Both the position numbers and the translations under genes were made by a program. The notes beneath the pieces were generated by a model. It was not told the origin of the DNA. It saw nothing but the letters and a program-made list of their open reading frames with translations, and did no database searches. A stretch of DNA of 64,000 nucleotides from Isoetes taiwanensis (lineage: Eukaryota; Streptophyta; Lycopodiopsida; Isoetales; Isoetaceae): the NCBI GenBank assembly GCA_021234155.1, contig JAJEKV010000010.1, positions 4,686,871 through 4,750,870 of the forward strand, given 5' to 3'. How positions within the stretch are numbered: position 1 is the stretch's first letter; each line of letters starts with the position of its first letter. Positions 55,139 through 64,000 of this stretch are shown one piece after another.

Positions 55139-58100
55139 TTTCTTCCATTAATGCTGATATGATTTTTTTCCAAGAACATAAGCTTCATGATGATGATTTT
55201 GAGAGCCTTATTGCTAACACTCTTCCCCCTAGTTTTAAACTTTGGGCTATTAGAGCAAATAACAGTTCTGCAGGTATTTCTATTGCTTGGAAAAACAATT
55301 TAAACATCTCCAACATTCAGATGATGCATGGCAACTGTGGGAGATGGCAAATTCTCCATGGAGATCTCGGAACCAAAAGGTTTGCTTTTGTAAATGTTTA
55401 TGCTCACAACCAGCCTGGTGAGAGAAGTCCTATGTGGAATACAATTAGAAATAGCCTAGCTAATATTCCTTATAATAATTGCCTAGTTGCTGGTGACTTC
55501 AACATGGTCACTCACGATTTTATGAGGAGTACTCATTTCAGGCCTCTCCTCAACCAAGAGCTGAATTCCTGGGGGCACCTAACCTCCATGCATAATCTTA
55601 AACTGGTTAGAACCCAGCCTAACACTTATAGTTGGTTCAATAAGAGAAATGATGACCCTATCCACTGCCTTCATGACCGCTTCTATGTCAGTGAGAATCT
55701 TTGGAACCAATGTGACAGAGTTTCCAATTTAAATGGCTGATCACTTCCCCCAGTTGTTGGAAATAAGAGGTGACATCTTAAATGCCAAAAGAAACTCCTA
55801 CTTCAAGTTAAATGTCACCATTCTTGACCAGTCTACTTTTCTACATGAGTTTGAACAAGTTTACAGGAGGATCCCTAGGCCTAGAAATCAGTTTGGATGG
55901 ATGGATTGGTGGGTGAAAACTGCCAAAAACATAAAAAATTGGCTCAAGGTCTGGGGCAAACAAATTTACATTCAAGAAAAGCAGCACCTGGTGGACCTGA
56001 GAACTCAGCTCCAGCACACTCCTCTGGATCAGCAAGAGAACATCAAAATTCAGATTGAGAGAGAGGAACTCAAAATTGCAAAAGGCTGGCAGCTTAAAGC
56101 CAAAATCAGGGAACTTAAGGATGATGAGAGAAGTAACTCCAAATATTTCTTCATCAAAGCTAAAGGGAGAACAAAGAGAAACCAGATCTATAGTGTAAAG
56201 GTTAATGGTAACCCCATCTCTGAGGACAGAGACCTTAAACAGGCTGCTACAGATCACTTCATTAGGATCATGGGAACCTCTCCTAATGCCATGGAAGAGG
56301 ATATTGATAACTTTATTCAGATTCAAAGGTCTATCCAAGTAGAGTAGAATGACAACATGAAGGCTCCTTTTACCATCGATGAATTGTGGGCAAACGTATC
56401 AGGTATGGAAAATGGTAAGACTCCAGGTCCTGATGGCCTCCCAGCTGAATTTTTTAAAAAAACTTGGGGTATTATTGGAAATGATGTTACTAATGTGTGT
56501 AATGAGTTTTTACTTCTCAGGATTCTAGATTGCAGAATTAACACAAGCTTCATTTCCTTGATTCCCAAAATTGATGAGCCTGAGACTTTCTCTGATTTCA
56601 GACCTATATCCCTCACCAATGTCATATACAAAATCATCTCAGCTACCATGGCATCTAGACTGAAACCTATTCTTGATCTCACCATCTCCAACACCCAGAG
56701 TGCTTACCTAAAAGATAGATCTATTTTGGATAATGTAGCTATTGCTATCATAGGCATGCATTGGGCTAGAGAAACTAAACAGGATATAGCCTTGCTCAAG
56801 CTTGATATCACCAAGGCTTTTGACACGGTCAGCTGGAATTTTCTCTTCAAATGTTGCCAAAAGATGGGGTTCTCCCAAGAAGTGATCAGTATTTTTCAAG
56901 CCATCCTCCACAACTCCAGATCTTCTGTCCTGATCAATGGGGAATGCAGCCCTTTCTTCGAGATAAAGAGAGGTGTCAAAGAAGGTTGTCCTCTTGCCCC
57001 CTTTCTTTTTCTTATAGTAATGGAAGCCTTGAATTGTGCTTTCAAAAGGGCTGACCAGGAGAAGAGAATTGTGGGACTTAAGCTCCCTGGTAATCAGGAT
57101 GCCTGTTTCTTCCTTAATGCTCACTTTGCAGATGACACCTTTCTTTTTGTTACCATGGAAGAGAACTCCATTACAAATACCCAAACGGTTCTCCAAGATT
57201 TTGGCAGCTGCTCGGGATGTAAGATCAACTCTCTCAAGTCAAAGCTTATTGCAAGAAATCAGGTAAAGGGGCAGCAAACTGCTCAAACCCTTGGCTGTGA
57301 GTATCTCTCTCCAATAACTAAATCCAAAATCCTGGGTATTCCTTTTGCTTTAAGGACTCATGCTAGTGATCTTTGGAGTGATATTATTGAGAAGTTTCAC
57401 AGAAAGGCTGATCTCCTAAACAGTAAATATCTGTCCAAGAATGGAAGAGCCATCTTAGCCAACTCTGTCATCTCTTCCTCTCATGTTTACCAGTCCTCTA
57501 TCCTTTTAGCTCCAAAAAAGGTCACCTCCAAGCTCCAAGGTATTTTAGGGAGGTTTATTGCAAGTGGGGGCAGTAACAGAACCTCCCAGTCTCCATGAAA
57601 GAATGTATGAAGAAAAAGAAACATGGTGGACTTGGAGTTCTGGATATTGAGAAACAAGGGCTGGCCCTAGCAGCCAAATATATTTATAGGGCTGGCCATG
57701 ATGAAATTAACCACCCAGTGTCTCATCTCATCAACCACTACCTTGCTAAATGCAAACCCTTTGGTTGGAGAAATGTTAATATGCATCTCCCTGACAATTT
57801 ATTCTTTGAGTTCAAGGTTCCTAATAATACCTTTGGAATTATTAAAAAGTGGATCAGAGCCTGGAAAGCATTCAGTAGGATGTATTCTTGGAAGGAGGGT
57901 CTATCTAGGGATCAAACAATCTTTTGGAACCCCTCTTTAATTCTTAATGACCCTGATATTTGCTTGGCTATGCACTTTCCTATTCAGTGCAGGAAATGGT
58001 CAGATAGAGGTATTACTCACATCTCTCATCTTTTTAATGATGTGGGCTTTATAGAATTTCAGAACTCAGATCTTGCAGACCTGGGTGAAGATCATGAAAG

Positions 58101-58706
58101 ACTCTACCATGCCATAAAGAGTTGTCTTAGTGAAGGAGATTGGCACAACCAAGAGACCCAATGGCATGTTTATGGTAACACAGGATACAAGGTTAAAAGT
58201 GCTTACAGGTTCCTGACAAGAAGCTATACCATTTCTCTCCATACCAAATGGGATATCACTGAGGAGAGGTGCATTGCAAATTTAAAATTTATGTGGAACT
58301 CCCCCATAAATCCTAAGATCAAGGCCTTTATGTGGCAACTTTGGCATAAGGCTTTAGCTACCAACTCTAAAAGATTCAGATTGAACATGGCTGCTTCTAA
58401 TTTATGTGAGAGATGTTTACAGGAAGCTGAAGACGAGAACCACTTGTTCAAGAATTGCTTATGGGCTGAGTGGGCCCTTGAGCTGGCTGCTGAGGAATTT
58501 CAAATTCCCAACTTGTCCTCAACTCCTTTGGTTGACATCCTCTTTCCCAATAATCCTCAGGACTGAAGAATTTTCCTACTCCTCTGGAGAATCTGGAAAG
58601 CAAGGAACTCAATTATCTTTGACCAAGAGATTATCTGGCCAATTGCAATGATCAAGCAAACCAATTATGATATCTCTTGGATAAGAGAAATTTTTTCAAT
58701 TCACTA
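55139..58706 (+). pseudogene. L1-like LINE ORF2: endonuclease, reverse transcriptase, zf-RVT
   Basis: The apurinic-type endonuclease domain starts at ADMIFFQEHKLHDD and includes LVAGDFNMV and a final SDHFP block (55,730). RT follows: GKTPGPDGLPAEFFKKTW, SLIPKIDEPETFSDFRPISL, LLKLDITKAFDTVSW and GCPLAPFLFLIVMEAL. The catalytic motif is AHFADDTFLF (57,120-57,150). The zf-RVT part is KFMWNSPINPKIKAFMWQLW ... CERCLQEAEDENHLFKNC. The C-terminal LLLWRIWKARNSIIF lies beyond an in-frame TGA at 58,564. Damage is limited: a frameshift near 55,735, a stop at 56,345, a frameshift near 57,575 and that TGA. The element is comparatively young and lacks ORF1, either 5'-truncated or lost in the LTR junction. 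Confidence 0.9.
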
Positions 58707-59235
58707 ACTTTTATCTGATTTTTTGAATTACAGGTAACATTCTTATAGGACAAAAGAAGCTGAAATGGAGTCGGATAAATCTTGGGGTTAACTCCATGTG
58801 GCTGGATCAATTTGGAGCCATCTCTACAGCCTACCATGGAGACTACTGCCAGTGCGACTGCTCATGCATTCAGAGCTTGGATGCCAGGCGAGCACTCATA
58901 TGTGAAGCAGTAGACCATTCAGGTCGTTTTAATCCAGCTAAATGTCAGATGTGTAGCTGACCGTATTGCTCATTCATCTCTGCTACCAAAGGAATGGGTC
59001 GGAAGGACAAAAGAAAAGTTGGAGAAGCATCTGCTAATCCAGAAGCCTGAGATCAGACTTAGACAAGACTACTTTCCAGTTCTTTTTAGTTTTAAGTCTC
59101 ATATGATCCCGAAGTATAACTCGAGTTTTGCTTTTTCTCAAATTCTAAATGCTTGATCAAAGGGTTAATCACTTCCCAGGATAAAAAAGTTGACCTTTTT
59201 GTACTCATATCATATCATATCATAATAATATATAT
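58707..59235 (+). mobile_element. 3' portion and tail of the LINE
   Basis: Non-coding or strongly decayed sequence follows ORF2 (CVADRIAHSSLLPKEW recalls an RNase H end). It finishes in a TCATATCATATCATATCATA microsatellite at about 59,203-59,225 that probably served as the LINE tail. Confidence 0.55.
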
Positions 59236-59266
59236 ATATAATTACTTGGATGTACCCCCATCATAT

Positions 59267-59520
59267 AGATTGTCTATATACTCAAACGAATCTAGGCCGT
59301 TTATTTGAAAAGCGGCAAGGTGGCGAAGTTCTAGTCATTAGATCTCCATGGGGGGCATGCACCCCATCCCTAGACCGTTGGATCAAAAGGGTAGGAGAAA
59401 TCCTAGCCCTTGAATTTTGTGAGGAAGGTGCAAGGAAGGTGCCAAAAAGTGGATTTGGTGTAGCAGATCTCAGCCGTTAGATCAAAAGGTGAGGATAAAT
59501 CCTAGCCTTTGAATTTTTAT
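59267..59520 (+). repeat. Left flanking direct repeat of the GAATCT block
   Basis: Starts AGATTGTCTATATACTCAAA and includes GTTTATTTGAAAAGCGG, CGTTGGATCAAAAGGG and AAAAAGTGGATTTGGT. It is repeated in the same orientation at 62,248-62,460. Within it, the RTTRGATCAAAAGG...AAATCCTAGCC segment occurs twice. Confidence 0.8.
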
Positions 59521-59739
59521 ATTAAATAGCAATTTTTTTTTAAAAGGAGGTGAGGTGGCACTCTCATTAATAAAAAGTTAGTGAGGTGGCAATGCATTTA
59601 TGAGTGGACTTTCTAAGAAGCTTCCTTTTTTGAATCGCTTTCAAAGGGACGTAACTTGTAGTAGATGAGTCGGATAAAGGTGGGACCCATGCCGTTGGAT
59701 TCGTCTCATTGAGATCTTTCCAATGAGTGGTGCTTTGGC

Positions 59740-62640
59740 ACCGTTTCGCCATAGTTGGAGCAACGTGATCGGATTCTAAAAATCTTTTTGGAATCTTAGG
59801 ATTTTACGAAATCTATGGTTATTTAAAGGAATCTAGGGGAATCTTCATGGGATCTTTAGAAATCTAGAGGAATCTCAAGACAACCTGTGAAAATCTGGGG
59901 GAATCTTGAGAGGATCGTTGGGAATCGAGGGGAATGTTTATAGGATCTTAGAAAATCTAGAAGAATCGAGGGGAATCTTGCAAAATCTATGGGGTTCTTG
60001 GGAGAATCTTTGGGAATCTTGGGGAATGCTAATAAGATCTCAGGGAAGCTAAGAGAATCTACATGGAATCCTGGGGAATCTAGAGGGATCTTAGAATAGT
60101 CTTTGGAAATTTAGGGAATCTCAATAGAATCCTAGAGAATCTAGAGGAATCTAGGGGAATCTCATAGAATATTTGAGAATCTAAGGGAATCTAGGGGAAT
60201 CTCATAGAATATTTGAGAATCTAAGGGAATCTTGATAGCATCTTAGAGAATCTATATAGAATCTTGGGGAATCTATGTGGATCTTGAGAGAGTATTTTAG
60301 AATATAGGGGAACCCTGATGGAATCTTTAAGAATCTAGGGGAATCTTGATGGAATCTTGGAGAATCTAAGACAATTTTATGACAATCTTTCAGGATCTAC
60401 AAGAATCTTAAGAGAATTTACAGGAACCTAGGGAATCTTCATAGAGTATTTGAGAATCTAGGGGAACCTTAATAGGATCTTAGAGAATCTAGGAGAATCT
60501 ACATAGAATCTTTGAGAATCTAGGGAAATTTTGATGGAATCTTTTAGATTCTAGTGGAATCTTGATGGAATCTTGAAGAACCTAAGGGAATCTTGATAGG
60601 ATTTAAGGGAATCTGATGGAATCTTCATATGATCTCTAGGAATCTAGGTGAATCTAGGTGAATCTTGATGAAATCATTGAGAACCTAGAGGAATCTTCAT
60701 AGAATCTTAAGGAAGCTGAGAGAATATACATAGAATCATAGGGAATCTATATGAATCTTGGAGCAATCTAGGGGAATCTTGAGAGGATGTAAGGGAATCG
60801 AAGGGAATCTTTATAGAATATTTGAGAATCTAGGGGAATCTTCTTAGGATCTTAGAGAATCTAGGAGAATCTACATAGAATCTTGAGGAATTTATGTGAA
60901 TCACCGGATTCTAAGAATCTTCTTGGAATCTTAGGATTTTACGAAATCTATGGTAATTTAAGAGAATCTAGAAGAATCTTCGTGTGATCTTTAGGAATCT
61001 AGAGGAATCTCAATAGAACCTTTGAGAATCTACAGAAATCTCAAGAGGATCTTTGGGAATCGAGGGGAATCTTGGTAGGATCTTAGATAATATAGGTGTA
61101 TCTAGATAGAATCTTGCAAAATCTATGGGATTCTTGGGATAATCTTCGGAATCTAGGGAAATACTTATAAGATTTCAGGGAAGCTAAGAGAATCTACATG
61201 GAATCTAGAGGAATCTTAGAGGAATCTTAGAATAGTCTTTCGAAATTCAGGGAATCTCAAGAGAATCTTAGAGTACCTGGGGGAATCTAGGAGAATCTCA
61301 TAGAATATTTGAGAATCTAATGGGAATCTTGATAGCATCTTAGAGAATCCACGAGAATCCATATAGAAACTTGGGGAATCTATGTGAATCTTAAGAGAAT
61401 ATTTCAGAATGTAGGGGAATCTTGATGGAATTTTTAAGTATCTAGGGGAACCTTGATGGCTTGGAAAATCTAAGAAAATCTTCATAGGATCTAAGGGAAT
61501 GAATCTACATAGAGTTGTGGGGAATCTAGGTGAATTTTGGGACAATCCTTCAGGATCTACGGGAATCTTGAGAGAATTTACGAAAACCTAGGGAATCTTC
61601 ATAGAATATGTGAGAATGTAGGGGGAACTCTGATAGGATCTTCATAGAATCTAAAAGAATCTACATAGAATCTTTGAGAATCAAGGGAAATCTTGATGGA
61701 ATCTTTTTTATTCTAGTGGAATCTTGATGGAATCTTGGAGAACATAAGGAAATCTTTATAGGATCTAAGATCTCTAGGAATCTAGGTGAATCTTGATGCA
61801 ATCTTTGAGAACTTTGAGGAATCTTCATAGAATCTTATGGAAGTCGAGAGAATCTATATAGAATCACAAGGAATCTATATTAATCTTGGGACAATCTTTG
61901 GGAATCTAGGGGAATCTTCAGAGGATGTATGGGAGTTGAAGGGGGTCTTCATAGAATATTTGAGAATCCAGGGAATCTTCTTAGGATCTTAGAGAATCTA
62001 AGAGAATCTACATAGAATCTTGAGGAATTTATGTGAATCTTGAGAGTCTTTAGAAATCTAGGGGAATCTTGCTGGAATCTTTGAGATTCTAGGGAAATCT
62101 TGGTGGAATCTTGGAGAGCCTAAGAGAATCTTTATACGATCTAAAGGAATCTTCATAAAACCTTTAGTAATCAAGGGGAATCTATGGGAATCTTGATGAA
62201 AACTTGGAGAACCTAAAGGAACCATAGAATCTAAGGGAATCTAATGTAGATTGTCTATATACTCAAATAAGTCTATGTCGTTTATTTGAAAAGCGGTGAG
62301 GTGGCATAGCTATAGCCATCGTGTCTCCGTGGTGGGCATGCATAGATCGTTGGATCAAAAGGGGAGAAGAAATTTTGTCAGGAATGCGCCAAAAAGTGGA
62401 TTTGGTATAGCAGATTCTAACCGTTAGATCAAAAGGTGAGAATAAATCCTAGCCATTAAGAAATCTATAGGGGAATCTTGATGAAACCTTTAAGAATCTG
62501 GGGGAATCTTGATGGAATGGAGAATCTGGAAGAATCTTTATAGATTCTGAGATGTGGAATCTAGAGGAATCTTGAATAATCGCTTAGAATCCAGAGCTAT
62601 CTTTGTGGAATCTTAAGAATCTAGGGGAATCTTTCACACT
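59740..62640. repeat. GAATCT minisatellite, ~2.9 kb, with higher-order period
   Basis: GGGGAATCTTGATGGAATC-type units (11-23 bp, GAATCT core) recur throughout. A longer segment beginning CGGATTCTAARAATC at 59,770 recurs at about 60,905 with the same order of variants, giving a higher-order period of ~1.14 kb. ORFs in this block are repeat artefacts. Confidence 0.9.
62248..62460 (+). repeat. Right flanking direct repeat of the GAATCT block
   Basis: Same order of blocks as 59,267-59,520 with about 15% differences and one deletion after the GGGCATGCA segment. GAATCT units continue beyond it to 62,640. Confidence 0.8.
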
Positions 62641-62944
62641 GGTGTGTTTTGCGTGGTTTGCTTTATTCGATCTGCTTACATAAAGATACATTCAACACAT
62701 ATAGGTCCTACATAGTACAAAGACTTGTATACATATGTATTTCTATGTATAATCTATTAATATAAATACAGCCTTCAATCAAAAAAAAAAAAGATAAGAT
62801 CATCTTAAATGGTCCTTAAGCTCAAATCCTTATGGGGCCATGATCGAGTGCAAGGTAGTAGGGTAACCTTGAGCTAGTAGTTCGGCTCAAGGAGGTAATT
62901 AGGGGGGTGGTCCCCTAAAACCACAAACTTATCTACTTGCTTAA
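62641..62944. other. Non-coding stretch with a poly-A run
   Basis: ATAAATACAGCCTTCAATC then twelve A residues (about 62,780-62,791) resembles a processed retroposon end. The rest (62,792-62,944) may be intron or 5' part of the Helitron gene; no motif supports a choice. Confidence 0.4.
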
Positions 62945-64000
62945 AATGTTATTATTATACACTCTAAGGATGGTGGCTTGAAGCTTATAGATGCATATCA
63001 CTCAGCATATGACCCATTGCACTTTGTGTTGCTTCTTCCCTATGGTACAGATGGATGGCATTTTAAAATACCTCACGGACGGAGTGGTGCAAAGGAGGTA
63101 ACTATTATGGAATACTACAGATATCATCTATTCACACGAGATGGACATGCATCCACCCTTCACATGGCTGGCCGATTGTTTCAAGAATACATTTGTGATA
63201 TGTTTGCGAAGATGGAACAAGAAAGGCTACAATTCATTGTGTTGAATCAACACACCATTCGAAAAGACATGTTGCAGGGTATTATGGACTTTGAAGGAGA
63301 TGATGCAAGTGCTATTGGCCGAAAAGTTGTGTTACCATCCTCACATGTAGGTGGTCCGAGATACATGACCCAACGGTATCAGGATGCCATGTCTATTGTT
63401 CGCGAACATGGCAGGCCGGACCTCTTTATAACTATGACTGCCAATGCAAATTGGGAAGAGATTAGGAGGGAATCATTATATGGCCAATCGCCAAGTGATC
63501 GACCAGAGTTAGTAGCTAGAGTATTCCATATGAAAGTAAAGGAGCTGGTAGATCTGATAACTAATCGCGGTATATTCGGCCGCATAATCGCAAAAGTCTA
63601 TGTTATTGAGTTCCAGAAGAGGGGCTTGCCACATGTACATTTGTTGACTATGTTGGATCAGGCCGACAAGCCCTTCATAGCCGAAGAGATTGATCAAATC
63701 ATTTGTGCTGAAATACCAGACAAGGATGCATATCCTGAATTGTATGATGTGGTCACCCGTAATATGATGCATGGGCCATGTGGTACTGGATATCCGAATA
63801 GTCCGTGCATGCAGGATGGTAAGTGCACAAAACATTATCCACGTGCATTTTCAGATGAGACGACAGTTGTTGATGGATATCCATTATACCGAAGAAGGGA
63901 TGATGGTCGAAAGGTGAAAAAAGGGGATATACATTTAGACAACAGATGGGTCGTGCCATACAATCAGTGGCTGACATCCTACTTCAAGTGCCATATCAAT
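62945..64000 (+). CDS. Helitron Rep/helicase, N-terminal HUH part, runs off the window
   Basis: The frame from 62,945 to the window end is open for 352 codons without a stop. It reads AYHSAYDPLHFVLLLPYGTD, EYYRYHLFTRDGH and GPRYMTQRYQDAMSIV. RPDLFITMTANANWEEI and VIEFQKRGLPHVHLLTML follow, with HVH being the HUH metal-binding motif of the Rep endonuclease. PCMQDGKCTKHYPRAF comes next. Order and spacing match the Helitron_like_N domain, which nicks DNA for rolling-circle transposition. The catalytic tyrosine pair and the Pif1-type helicase would lie downstream. No start ATG can be fixed: the frame opens after TAA at 62,942, and conserved sequence starts at once, so an upstream exon or truncation is likely. 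This stretch shows no damage. Confidence 0.93.

Noticed and set aside
59740-62640. ORFs with DSPR/RFP-like peptide repeats (for example 61,216-61,545 minus)
   Set aside because: By-product of the GAATCT minisatellite; not maintained along the block.

Overview
The window is nuclear DNA of a land plant with a large, repeat-rich genome. A gymnosperm or a fern would fit, but I cannot name the lineage. The evidence is L1-type and RT-bearing LINEs, tRNA-derived SINEs, a Ty3/Gypsy chromovirus, Helitrons, a PPR fragment, fragments of plant-type sterol 4-alpha-methyl oxidase (SMO) and xanthine dehydrogenase (XDH), and one intact HIT-zinc-finger gene. There are no bacterial operons, CRISPR arrays, rRNAs or intact tRNAs.

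Layout. 1-7.3 kb holds two inverted LINE 3' ends, a foldback element (2617-3120), a PPR relic and a ~330-bp tandem repeat. 7.3-11.9 kb is a pair of ~600-bp inverted arms enclosing SMO exon fragments (minus strand), an XDH exon (plus strand) and a 1,007-bp retroposon with a perfect 17-bp target duplication. 12,869-20,345 is a complete 7.5-kb DNA transposon with TIRs and a probable 4-bp TSD. It carries a transposase with DFAENY / SDGC..QFK / HGKG motifs, an acidic protein, and opposite-strand genes for a coiled-coil/RING-like protein and an FCP1/NIF-like (HAD) phosphatase domain. 21,413-22,972 is a 5'-truncated LINE with TSDs. ZNHIT3 (23,332-23,754) is the only intact, recognisable host gene.

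27.7-44.1 kb is a tandem array of a ~1,966-bp unit (seven units plus a truncated eighth). Unit 1 is split by a non-autonomous Helitron (29,175-31,053), and the sister units supply the exact empty site. Its cargo is a ~1.67-kb almost pure-purine strand. 45-51 kb is a nest of LINE, SINE and Gypsy relics with (GA)n tails and a decayed histone-H3-like pseudogene. 51.3-55.1 kb is a decayed chromovirus interrupted by a second copy of the foldback family. 55.1-59.2 kb is a nearly complete L1-like LINE with frameshifts. 59.3-62.5 kb is a GAATCT minisatellite with higher-order structure between direct repeats. 62,945-64,000 is an open Helitron Rep (HUH) coding region running off the window.

The strongest new signals are the large TIR transposon with host-like cargo, the SMO/XDH capture between inverted repeats, the empty-site-proven Helitron, and a recurrent hairpin-pseudoknot-like motif found in three places (one inside a LINE 3' region, one inside the 1-kb retroposon). 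Many frames are broken. Some breaks may be consensus errors in methylated repeats rather than real mutations.
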